This document shows positions 1 to 5,430 of a stretch of 5,430 nt of DNA, piece by piece; within the stretch, counting starts at the first letter, position 1; each line of letters starts with the position of its first letter. Source of the DNA: an uncultured Acinetobacter sp. (lineage in GTDB: Bacteria; Pseudomonadota; Gammaproteobacteria; Pseudomonadales; Moraxellaceae). Both the position numbers and the translations under genes were made by a program. Below the pieces are notes generated by a model, which searched no databases, was not told the DNA's origin, and was given only the letters and a program-made list of their open reading frames with translations. The stretch lies in contig CAAFWA010000090.1 of assembly GCA_900766635.1 (NCBI GenBank), positions 1-5,430 of the forward strand, in the 5' to 3' direction.

Positions 1-826
1 AACACACCATCGCTGCAAAAATCAACACATGTGGCCCAGAAATAGCCAATAAATGACTCATGCCCAAACGCTGAAAATCAGACTCCGTTTTTTCATCTAA
101 AGCACTGCGATCGCCTGTGAGCAAACCAAGTAATAAACCTTGATGGGCAAATGGCTGTTGTTGTAGATATTCACGCACGGCAAGGCGTTTTTTATCAACA
201 TATACACGTAATTTTTCAGTGAACGTTGGCCGATAGCCAAGCGCAGAGATTTCAGTACGCGAAAGTTTTTCGACATGCTCGACACGAAAAAATGCCATGA
301 TATTTTGCTGTATATACCACTTTTCCTGATCAAAAGCGCCCGGTGTGGCATAACCATGTGCAGGACGCACTTGACCTGTAAGGCGATAATATTCACCCAA
401 TTGCAAAGCGGGAATTTTTGCTGTGTGCGTGTGTTCTGATATAGCGATAGACGTCAGCCAATTGACTGGCTGTGGCTGAACATTGAAAACTTTAACTTGT
501 TGAGTGACGCTACGCGCATGGGTTTGATTTAAGCGATCTACATAGACAATCACTTGGCTCGGTTTAACATGCGTTTCTCGTAGTATGAGGCGTTGTTGTA
601 ACTGATGTTGCCCATAGCTATAACCCACCACAACAATCAAGAGTGCGGCCGTCAAAGCATTGACCATGCGAAAAATCGGCTGTGGCCATGAGCCTTGCAG
701 ATAAATTTGGATGATGACAATGATGAAAACAATAAATGCAATGGGCAGACTCAGCTGTGGCAGCAATTCGGTGTGCCCCATTAATGCAATTCCAACTAAC
801 CATGCTAATGCTAAAGCCTGCTGCAT
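1..826 (-). CDS. comEC: ComEC/Rec2-family DNA internalization channel, N-terminal part (gene continues past left edge)
   Basis: This is the start of the inner-membrane channel that carries transforming single-stranded DNA into the cytoplasm; the orthologue is also called comA in some Acinetobacter work. I translated 275 residues before the window ends. Hydrophobic helices lie at about residues 25-42 and 55-70, with a shorter one near 5-17. A DUF4131-like soluble region follows at about 90-185 and contains the family motif TPGAFDQEKW (161-170). The segment around 228-240 (GLLLGLLTGDR) and the motif HLLAISGPHV (258-267) mark the beginning of the Competence domain; most relatives have Leu where Pro265 stands. 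The start ATG (826-824) is well bounded, because an in-frame TGA lies only two codons before it (835-833). A weak GGA Shine-Dalgarno sits 9 nt upstream. The rest of the Competence domain, and any C-terminal metallo-beta-lactamase-like domain, lies outside the window. The family assignment is firm from motif recognition; activity cannot be judged from this fragment. Confidence 0.93.
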   Translation of the reverse strand, partial: MQQALALAWLVGIALMGHTELLPQLSLPIAFIVFIIVIIQIYLQGSWPQPIFRMVNALTAALLIVVVGYSYGQHQLQQRLILRETHVKPSQVIVYVDRLNQTHARSVTQQVKVFNVQPQPVNWLTSIAISEHTHTAKIPALQLGEYYRLTGQVRPAHGYATPGAFDQEKWYIQQNIMAFFRVEHVEKLSRTEISALGYRPTFTEKLRVYVDKKRLAVREYLQQQPFAHQGLLLGLLTGDRSALDEKTESDFQRLGMSHLLAISGPHVLIFAAMVC

Positions 827-861
827 GAGCCATCATCCATTATGACCTTCATCACAGCATA

Positions 862-881
862 AAGCCCACCGAGGTGGGCTT
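862..881 (-). terminator. Hairpin after lolD, probable intrinsic terminator
   Basis: A perfect 8-bp GC-rich stem (AAGCCCAC paired with GTGGGCTT) closes a 4-nt loop that reads CTCG on the minus strand. It begins 21 nt after the lolD stop codon. On the minus strand the stem runs into a short TTTAT tract, so termination of lolFD transcription is plausible, but the U-run is poor and release may be partial. On the plus strand no T-run follows. The comEC start lies 35 nt beyond the hairpin on the same strand. Confidence 0.72.
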
Positions 882-902
882 CAATCAAAAACAGATTAAG
901 GG

Positions 903-1586
903 TTAGGCATCGACCCAAATCCCATCTTGCATATGCAAAATCGAATCGGCTGCTTGTGCAAGGCTTTCATCATGCGTCACAATCAACATCGCCATATTAA
1001 ACTCACGGCGCAAATCACTCAGCAATTCAAAGATTTTGACTGCGGTTTTACGGTCAAGATTACCGGTTGGTTCATCAGCTAACATTAAAGCTGGTTGCGT
1101 CACTAAGGCACGTGCCATAGCCACACGTTGACGTTCACCGCCTGACAATTCGCCCGGTTGATGGGTCAAACGATGTGATAGCCCCACACGTTCAAGTAAG
1201 TATTCGGCTTGTTGCTTTACTTTTTTAAAGCTTGTGCCTTGGCGCAGCATTAATGGCATAGCAACATTTTCAAGCGCGGTAAATTCAGGCAATAAATGAT
1301 GGAATTGATAAACAAAACCTAAATGCTGATTACGTAAAAAACCACGCTCTGCTTCGCCTAAATGATCAAAGCGCTGTCCTTGCAAGTAAACCTCGCCTTT
1401 CGTTGGCGAATCTAATCCACCTAACACATGTAACAGGGTACTTTTACCTGAACCACTTGATCCCACAATCGAAACAAATTCACCTGCTTGAATGCCAAGT
1501 GATAAATCCTTAATTACTTCAACATGGTTTTTGCCATCGTTAAAGGTTTTATTGATATGGCGCGCTTCTAATACAAAATTACTCAT
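903..1586 (-). CDS. lolD: Lipoprotein-releasing system ATP-binding protein LolD
   Basis: This is the cytoplasmic ATPase of the Lol exporter. It powers extraction of outer-membrane lipoproteins from the inner membrane and their transfer to periplasmic LolA. The 227-residue protein has the whole ABC set: Walker A GSSGSGKST (42-50), Q-loop Gln94 in a FVYQFHHLLPEFTALENVAMP-type LolD/MacB segment, signature LSGGE (147-151), Walker B LMLADEP (167-173), D-loop GNLD (175-178) and H-loop His205. Length is close to that of E. coli LolD (about 230). I chose the ATG at 1586-1584 because GAGG lies 9 nt upstream (1599-1596) and the protein then begins MSNFVLEARHINKTF, as expected for the family; a GTG at 1622 would add 12 unlikely residues. 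The start overlaps the end of the permease gene by 8 nt (ATGAGTAA), which points to translational coupling. MacB ATPases are the nearest alternative, but the permease partner fits Lol. Confidence 0.96.
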   Translation of the reverse strand: MSNFVLEARHINKTFNDGKNHVEVIKDLSLGIQAGEFVSIVGSSGSGKSTLLHVLGGLDSPTKGEVYLQGQRFDHLGEAERGFLRNQHLGFVYQFHHLLPEFTALENVAMPLMLRQGTSFKKVKQQAEYLLERVGLSHRLTHQPGELSGGERQRVAMARALVTQPALMLADEPTGNLDRKTAVKIFELLSDLRREFNMAMLIVTHDESLAQAADSILHMQDGIWVDA

Positions 1587-2814
1587 AGCGTAACGCCTCA
1601 GCAGGTTGAATTTTTGAAGCACGTAACGCAGGATAAATCGTCGCTAAAAAGCTGAGCAATAAAGATAAGCTCACAATCACTGCAACATCTTGCCAACGTA
1701 AATGAGACGGTAAATAGTTAATAAAGTAAGCATCAAATAAATTTAAGCCTAAGGTCGTGTTTAACCACCCAATTAAACCACTAATGCTTGTGGCAAATAC
1801 CACGCCTAATACTGCCCCCGCAACGGTACCAATCACCCCAATCACCGTACCTTGCACCATAAAAATTTTCGTAATGGTCGTTGGCGATGCACCAAGTGTT
1901 CTTAAGATGGCAATATCGGCTTTTTTATCAGTAACCACCATGACTAAGCTTGAAACAATATTAAATGCGGCGACCAATACAATTAAAAACAGTAACAGGC
2001 TCACCATAGCTTTTTCCATTTGGATGGCACTAAATAAATTGCCGTGAGTATAGGTCCAATCGGAAGCATAGAAGTTGCTTGGTAAGTCCGATACAATTTC
2101 ATTGGCGACTGTAGGCGCTGCAAAAATATCATCAAGCTTCATACGTACCCCTTGCGCACCATCAGGTAAACGTAACAAGGTTGAGGCATCGTAGAGGGCA
2201 ATATAGCCCATCATCGAATCGACTTCGGCACCAATACTAAAAATACCGACAATTTTAAAGCGTTTAAAACGTGGTACCACGCCTGCAGGTGATGGCGTCG
2301 CCTCAGGTAAGACAAGGGTAATATTATCACCCACACCTAAGCCTAAGGCATCGGTCATTTGTTTACCCAAGACAATCCCAAATTCGCCTTTTTTCAAATC
2401 CTCTAAACGCCCTGCAACCATATGATTTTGAATAATCGAAACTTTTTTCTCATATTCAGGCTCAATTCCGGTCACCATAATGCCTGAGACTTGACCTTGT
2501 GCAGTGAGCATCCCTTGTAATTGGGTAAACGGCGCTGCCCCAACCACATGCTCATGCTGCTCTACTTTTTTAGCCAACTCAGGCCAATCGGTAAGAATCT
2601 GATTTGAAGAAACCGTCGCTTGTGGCACCATGCCCAATACACGATTTTTAAGCTCACGGTCAAAACCGTTCATAACGGACAGGACGGTAATCAAAACGGC
2701 AACCCCAAGGGTTAAGCCAATCATGGAGACCAATGCAATAAAAGAAATAAAGTGGTTACTTCGCCGTGCGCGAGTGTATCTCAACCCGATATACAGCGAG
2801 ATTGGTTTAAACAT
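1579..2814 (-). CDS. lolF: Lipoprotein-releasing system permease, LolC/E-type (single-gene LolF form)
   Basis: This is the inner-membrane permease of the Lol exporter, 411 residues, the usual size for LolC/LolE. The family layout is clear: a first membrane helix at about 22-48 followed by NGFDRELKNRVLG (49-61), a large periplasmic domain (about 50-265), then three helices at about 268-296, 315-345 and 374-397. The cytoplasmic coupling region DKKADIAILRTLGAS (296-310) and the C-terminal signature YPALRASKIQPAEALRYE (394-411) are typical. A Pro-rich loop at about 170-186 (ATPSPAGVVPRFKRF) corresponds to the LolC hook that binds LolA. Only one permease gene accompanies lolD here, so a homodimeric LolF as described for Acinetobacter and Francisella is likely; databases often label it LolC or LolC/E. 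GAG and GGA upstream of the ATG give a fair ribosome binding site. It leads the lolF-lolD operon. Confidence 0.94.
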   Translation of the reverse strand: MFKPISLYIGLRYTRARRSNHFISFIALVSMIGLTLGVAVLITVLSVMNGFDRELKNRVLGMVPQATVSSNQILTDWPELAKKVEQHEHVVGAAPFTQLQGMLTAQGQVSGIMVTGIEPEYEKKVSIIQNHMVAGRLEDLKKGEFGIVLGKQMTDALGLGVGDNITLVLPEATPSPAGVVPRFKRFKIVGIFSIGAEVDSMMGYIALYDASTLLRLPDGAQGVRMKLDDIFAAPTVANEIVSDLPSNFYASDWTYTHGNLFSAIQMEKAMVSLLLFLIVLVAAFNIVSSLVMVVTDKKADIAILRTLGASPTTITKIFMVQGTVIGVIGTVAGAVLGVVFATSISGLIGWLNTTLGLNLFDAYFINYLPSHLRWQDVAVIVSLSLLLSFLATIYPALRASKIQPAEALRYE

Positions 2815-2944
2815 ACCATCTCATCCGAGGTCATAATGATGGAAAAATCGTTAGCTTCAATACGCACATTACCTATATGGTGTGCTATTGCGCTTGCTTA
2901 AAAAAATCAATCTACGAGTTCACTCGCCCTTCCTATTTGACCAA

Positions 2945-2974
2945 GTCATACAAGCAAAGTGTAACGCTGCTCAA
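2945..2974 (-). promoter_or_regulatory. Candidate sigma70 promoter for lolF-lolD
   Basis: On the minus strand TTGAGC (2974-2969) and TATGAC (2950-2945) are separated by 18 nt. Each matches the consensus at four positions, so the pair is weak. It would start transcription near 2938 and give a leader of about 120 nt. Other AT-rich pairs closer to the gene are no better. This is the best candidate I can see, not a confident call. Confidence 0.25.
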
Positions 2975-3033
2975 GCCAATAGATGAAAAACTTAGTGAAA
3001 AAGATCAATATGTTGCGAAAATCTTATCGTGAT

Positions 3034-3061
3034 TTTAGGCAAAGTTAAACTGAATTTAGGC
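3034..3061. repeat. Direct repeat TTTAGGC, 21 bp apart
   Basis: TTTAGGC occurs at 3034-3040 and again at 3055-3061. The copies are offset by 21 bp, two turns of B-DNA, so they would face the same side of the helix. The repeat lies next to the palindrome cluster. This may be a regulator site or chance in AT-rich DNA. Confidence 0.3.
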
Positions 3062-3065
3062 CAGA

Positions 3066-3086
3066 GTATACAATTGTATTGTACAA
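3066..3086. promoter_or_regulatory. Overlapping palindromes, possible operator
   Basis: Three perfect palindromes are strung together: GTATAC (3066-3071), ATACAATTGTAT (3068-3079) and TTGTACAA (3079-3086). Short AT-rich dyads of this kind are common as binding sites of dimeric repressors. The site lies about 250 bp upstream of lolF and about 55 bp past the EamA stop, so its target gene is unclear. No regulator gene is in the window. Confidence 0.35.
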
Positions 3087-3141
3087 AGCATGTTACCTTA
3101 AATCAGACCCATCCATACACACTGCACATGGCATTTGGGTT

Positions 3142-4056
3142 TTAACCTTGATCATGAAGTTTACGTTTTAGCTCACGACTGGCTTGAAAATCACGATAAA
3201 AATAAACTGCTAATCCCAAGAGCAACACCAATGCACCTACAAACACCATCAACGATAATTTTTCTTGATTCAGCCATGCCCCAAAAAAAATCGCCAACAT
3301 AGGCGTCATGACTGTGGTGAGTGATAACGTCGTCGCCTGAATATTTTTTACCAATTTAAAATAGCAAAACATAGCAATTAAAGAGGCCATAACCACGGTA
3401 TACAATAAAGCGGCTAAACTTTTAAGATTGGGGAGTTCAGTCGGCGCATAGGCCCAAATAAATGGCAAAATACACATGGCCAATAAAGTCGAGACAAAAA
3501 TTGAGCCTGTAGCTTGTGCGACAGGAGCAATCGTGGCATTAACTTTTTTGACCCAAAAGATTGAAGCGGCATAACTGAATACGCTGATCAACATCAGACC
3601 AATCCCAAGTGGATGAATGCTATGCTGTTCACCTGCAAAACAAATTAAGCCTAAACCGAATACAGCAATCACCATCCCAAGCCATTGTAAGTGATGCAAT
3701 TGATGACCAAAGACCATACGACCAATTAGGCCCGCCATAATCGGTGCAAGCCCAAACATCAAAGCAATGATGCCTGAGCTTAAATAAGCAGTAGCGACAT
3801 AGGTAAAAAATTGTGAACCAATTAAGCTAAATGATCCTGCTAAATAACTATGCCATGCCTGTTTGCCCATCGGAAAATGCTGCTTGAGTACAAGCATCAA
3901 AATGACAGCCAAAGGCAGCGCAATAAAAAAGCGTAACACCAACGCCCACAAAGCATGTAAATCACCCACACTCCATACAATGGCAAGCGGTGTGGTCGAC
4001 CAAATAAATACCAATAAAGCATAGGTCAGCACAATATTGGTTTTGCTCACGCCCAT
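3142..4056 (-). CDS. EamA/DMT-superfamily transporter, 10 membrane helices
   Basis: This inner-membrane protein of 304 residues belongs to the drug/metabolite transporter superfamily, whose members often export small metabolites; the substrate cannot be read from sequence. Ten hydrophobic segments are visible in two five-helix EamA repeats, at about 7-27, 35-57, 69-91, 93-115, 124-141, then 149-169, 183-203, 212-234, 242-261 and 268-288. Family traits include the first-helix pattern FIWSTTPLAI (17-26), LRFFIALP (41-48), the SSGIIALMFGLAPIMAGLIG stretch (93-112), and TTVMTPMLAIFFGAWLNQE (247-265) in the second repeat. The tail is short and basic (about 289-304), which suggests a cytoplasmic C-terminus. 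The ATG (4056-4054) begins 1 nt after the stop of the DUF188 gene (TAATATG) and has no clear Shine-Dalgarno of its own, so it is probably translated by reinitiation from that gene. The full length is normal for the family and nothing looks broken. Confidence 0.92.
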   Translation of the reverse strand: MGVSKTNIVLTYALLVFIWSTTPLAIVWSVGDLHALWALVLRFFIALPLAVILMLVLKQHFPMGKQAWHSYLAGSFSLIGSQFFTYVATAYLSSGIIALMFGLAPIMAGLIGRMVFGHQLHHLQWLGMVIAVFGLGLICFAGEQHSIHPLGIGLMLISVFSYAASIFWVKKVNATIAPVAQATGSIFVSTLLAMCILPFIWAYAPTELPNLKSLAALLYTVVMASLIAMFCYFKLVKNIQATTLSLTTVMTPMLAIFFGAWLNQEKLSLMVFVGALVLLLGLAVYFYRDFQASRELKRKLHDQG

Positions 4057-4057
4057 A

Positions 4058-4525
4058 TTAGGCGGTCTTACGCTTTTGCTTAAAAATGGTTTGTTCTAAG
4101 CTATTGGCAAATTCACGTTTATCACGTTCCGATAAAGGCGGTGGCCCACCTGTTTGTACCCCTGCGCCGCGTAAGGTGTCCATAAAATCACGCAAATGCA
4201 AACGGGCTTTGACATTGGCAGTGGTATAAATTTCACCACGTGGATGAATCGCAATACCCCCCTTTTCAATGACCTGTGCCGCCAAAGGAATATCTTGAGT
4301 CATCACAATGTCATGCTCTTTCATGCGCTGAATAATTTCTTGATCGGCTTGATCGGCACCACTCATGACTTGAATGGAGTTAATACGCACTGAGGGACGA
4401 ATGCCCACATTTTGATTGGCCACAAAGGTCACTTCTAATTGATGACGATCAGATGCACGAATAATCACATCACGCAGAATTTTAGGTAACGCATCTGCAT
4501 CTACCCATAATTTAAATGGCAGCAA
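4058..4525 (-). CDS. YaiI/YqxD family (DUF188) protein, TTG start
   Basis: This small soluble protein of 155 residues belongs to the YaiI/YqxD (DUF188) family, which is thought to share a PIN/NYN-like nuclease fold; its biological role is not established. Family landmarks in order are WVDADALP (7-14), FVANQ (34-38), GADQADQEI (56-64), [14 protein letters not shown] (76-89), HPRGE (94-98), RDFMDTLR (112-119) and TGGPPP (125-130). The acidic residues Asp9, Asp11, Asp61 and Asp78 are candidates for metal binding. In many relatives, including E. coli YaiI, the first motif reads DADACP; here the Cys is Leu13. The start is TTG (4525-4523), not ATG: AAGG lies 8 nt upstream, and the next in-frame Met is residue 54, past two conserved motifs. 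It is the first gene of a two-gene unit with the EamA transporter. Family confidence is high; function is unknown. Confidence 0.94.
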   Translation of the reverse strand: MLPFKLWVDADALPKILRDVIIRASDRHQLEVTFVANQNVGIRPSVRINSIQVMSGADQADQEIIQRMKEHDIVMTQDIPLAAQVIEKGGIAIHPRGEIYTTANVKARLHLRDFMDTLRGAGVQTGGPPPLSERDKREFANSLEQTIFKQKRKTA

Positions 4526-4533
4526 CTTAAGGA

Positions 4534-4537
4534 CCTT
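4534..4537 (-). promoter_or_regulatory. Shine-Dalgarno AAGG that supports the TTG start of the DUF188 gene
   Basis: On the minus strand AAAAGG ends 8 nt before the TTG at 4525. This spacing is near ideal and is the main support for a non-ATG start. Confidence 0.7.
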
Positions 4538-4556
4538 TTCGCTTAAAACAACACTT

Positions 4557-4565
4557 AGTGTAGCA
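4557..4565 (-). promoter_or_regulatory. Extended -10 promoter candidate for the DUF188-EamA unit
   Basis: TGCTACACT on the minus strand fits the extended -10 pattern TGnTAtaaT, with four of six core matches. No good -35 lies at 16-18 nt, as is often the case for extended -10 promoters. Transcription would begin near 4550, giving a leader of about 25 nt that contains the Shine-Dalgarno at 4534-4537. Confidence 0.45.
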
Positions 4566-4672
4566 ATAATTTTGGCTTGATGCTGCTTGATCTAGACATT
4601 CATTGAACACGCTTCATTAATGCCTCAACTAAAATAAGATGATTTATTTGTGTATATTTAACCCAAGTCCCT

Positions 4673-4709
4673 TGAAAAATAGAAATTCTCCTCGATTAAC
4701 TCCTATAAA
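4673..4709 (+). promoter_or_regulatory. Weak promoter candidates for the right-edge gene
   Basis: TTGAAA (4673-4678) pairs at 17 nt with a poor TTAACT (4696-4701). A better -10, TATAAA (4704-4709), has no -35 at the right distance. Either would give a short leader before the ATG at 4733. I cannot decide between them. Confidence 0.25.
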
Positions 4710-4732
4710 CCACTCAAAGTTCTATTGTGCAT

Positions 4733-5430
4733 ATGAAAAATCAAAATAGACCAGAAATGATCACCATTGAAGATCAAAACTTCGGTAGCCACGTTGAGCA
4801 TTGGAATTTACTCACCGAAAATCCGGCCCAAGATGTACCTGCATGGTTAGGTCTAGCCCTTGATGCACCTGTGATGCCAATGGGTCTATGCACACAAGAG
4901 TGTGATATGGATCAGAATACTTGGTTGATTCAAGGACCTAAACAATCCAAAGTTGTGATTAACCAAGTGATTGATGTTGAAAATAATCGTCCTAAAAAAG
5001 TCAAAACTGCGTTTCCAAGTTTTCCAAGCCCTTATAAAATTCGTGCTCAAATTGAGCGGATTATTACCTGTAAAACCAATACTCAAGCTGTATTACGTTT
5101 AAATCTTGGCAATAATAATATTGTCTATGCATTTGATAATCTCTATAGCGTTAACCATCATCGTTATGAGCAAAATCAACACTATACAGGTGAATTAAAT
5201 GCATGGGCATATGTTTTAGAAGCCGTGGGTGAACAGGAACAATTGGTGGTCGATGACCCTGCATCCATTAAACATCACCGTGCTTTAAATGAAATTTTAG
5301 CGGCTAACAATGGGGTCGCACCTGCCAATCTACAAGAACAAATTGACGCATGGCAGCCCAAAACCGATGAAGATCGTGAACCTGTTACGGTTGATTTTTC
5401 TAAAATGGTGGCTTATTTATATGGCGAAAC
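4733..5430 (+). CDS. Hypothetical protein, N-terminal part (gene continues past right edge)
   Basis: I do not recognise this protein. The frame stays open for 232 codons to the window edge, and codon use resembles its neighbours, so it is very likely real. There is no signal peptide and no membrane helix; the visible part is soluble and polar. A Pro-rich stretch FPSFPSPYKIRAQIERI (94-110) leads into a probable beta-rich section with LRLNLGNNNIVYAFDNLY (121-138) and YTGELNAWAYVLEAV (151-165). Further on is an acidic and Gln-rich segment (about 183-220). Two Cys (53 and 57) form a C-x3-C pair; one more Cys is at 113. An in-frame TAA at 4706-4708 limits the start to ATG 4733 or GTG 4727, and neither has a visible Shine-Dalgarno; ATG followed by an A-rich start is preferred. 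It is divergent from the DUF188 gene with 207 bp between the starts. It may be a lineage-restricted Acinetobacter protein; no function is proposed. Confidence 0.82.
   Translation, partial: MKNQNRPEMITIEDQNFGSHVEHWNLLTENPAQDVPAWLGLALDAPVMPMGLCTQECDMDQNTWLIQGPKQSKVVINQVIDVENNRPKKVKTAFPSFPSPYKIRAQIERIITCKTNTQAVLRLNLGNNNIVYAFDNLYSVNHHRYEQNQHYTGELNAWAYVLEAVGEQEQLVVDDPASIKHHRALNEILAANNGVAPANLQEQIDAWQPKTDEDREPVTVDFSKMVAYLYGE

Larger units (their letters stand above)
2815..3141. other. 327-bp intergenic stretch between lolF and the EamA gene
   Basis: No convincing gene lies here. It must hold the lolF promoter unless lolF is read through from the EamA gene; I see no strong terminator after the EamA stop. 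Contents that can be pointed to are a cluster of overlapping palindromes (3066-3086), a TTTAGGC direct repeat (3034-3040 and 3055-3061), weak promoter-like pairs on both strands around 2937-2974, and a plus-strand open frame of 21 codons (2983-3048) without a Shine-Dalgarno sequence. Confidence 0.6.

Noticed and set aside
97..396. Minus-strand open frame of 99 codons
   Set aside because: It lies fully inside comEC in a different frame, and the comEC motifs are read across the same bases.
618..836. Minus-strand open frame starting MMAHAAG just upstream of comEC
   Set aside because: It overlaps the comEC start in another frame. The comEC frame gives a clear family protein from 826, while this one is Cys/His-rich with no recognisable features.
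927..938. Perfect 12-bp palindrome TTGCATATGCAA
   Set aside because: It lies inside the lolD coding sequence near its 3' end (codons for the LHMQ segment) and is likely chance.
1757..2047. Plus-strand open frame antisense to lolF
   Set aside because: It is antisense to the transmembrane part of the permease; the Thr/Pro-rich composition is what antisense reading of helix codons gives. The same applies to 2630-2836.
2913..2924. Small inverted repeat CGAGT/ACTCG followed on the minus strand by a T-run
   Set aside because: The stem is at most 5 bp with a 2-nt gap, and the T-run starts about 8-10 nt later, so it does not look like a working terminator.
3107..3141. Possible terminator hairpin after the EamA gene (ACCCA with TGGGT and an inner CCAT/ATGG)
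   Set aside because: The stems are short, the internal loop is asymmetric, and no T-run follows.
4196..4393. Plus-strand open frame antisense to the DUF188 gene
   Set aside because: It is fully contained in a well-supported gene on the other strand and has no independent support.
4573..4591. Direct repeat GCTTGAT-GCT-GCTTGAT upstream of the DUF188 gene
   Set aside because: The unit is only 7 bp, with no further copies and no symmetry; it is close to what chance would give.
4886..5086. Minus-strand open frame antisense to the right-edge gene
   Set aside because: The plus-strand frame is open much longer (at least 232 codons) and runs through it.

Overview
The window looks like chromosomal DNA of an Acinetobacter-type gammaproteobacterium (Moraxellaceae). 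The DNA is AT-leaning. The lipoprotein-release genes form the permease-ATPase pair known from Acinetobacter and a few relatives, with one permease gene instead of separate lolC and lolE, and a ComEC-type DNA-uptake gene follows on the same strand. The genus assignment is inferred from protein character and gene order, not from a search.

Five of the six genes lie on the minus strand. Reading right to left these are a YaiI/YqxD-family (DUF188) gene and a 10-helix EamA/DMT-family transporter separated by 1 nt, an intergenic stretch of 327 bp, the inner-membrane permease and ATPase of the Lol system (lolF and lolD, overlapping by 8 nt), a hairpin that fits an intrinsic terminator, and the N-terminal 275 residues of comEC, which runs off the left edge. 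The sixth gene is on the plus strand at the right edge. It encodes a hypothetical protein of at least 232 residues that I do not recognise, divergent from the DUF188 gene across a 207-bp gap.

The LolF permease and LolD ATPase should extract outer-membrane lipoproteins from the inner membrane and hand them to LolA. ComEC is the inner-membrane channel that takes up single-stranded DNA during transformation. The other genes have no evident link to these two functions. I see no mobile element, CRISPR array, tRNA or rRNA.

This is mostly ordinary core-genome sequence. The points that deserve a second look are modest: the palindrome and direct-repeat cluster in the intergenic stretch before lolF, the hairpin that seems to separate comEC from lolFD with no clear comEC promoter, the TTG start and the Cys-to-Leu change in the DUF188 protein, and the unrecognised right-edge protein with no visible ribosome binding site. 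I found no convincing new defence or mobile system.
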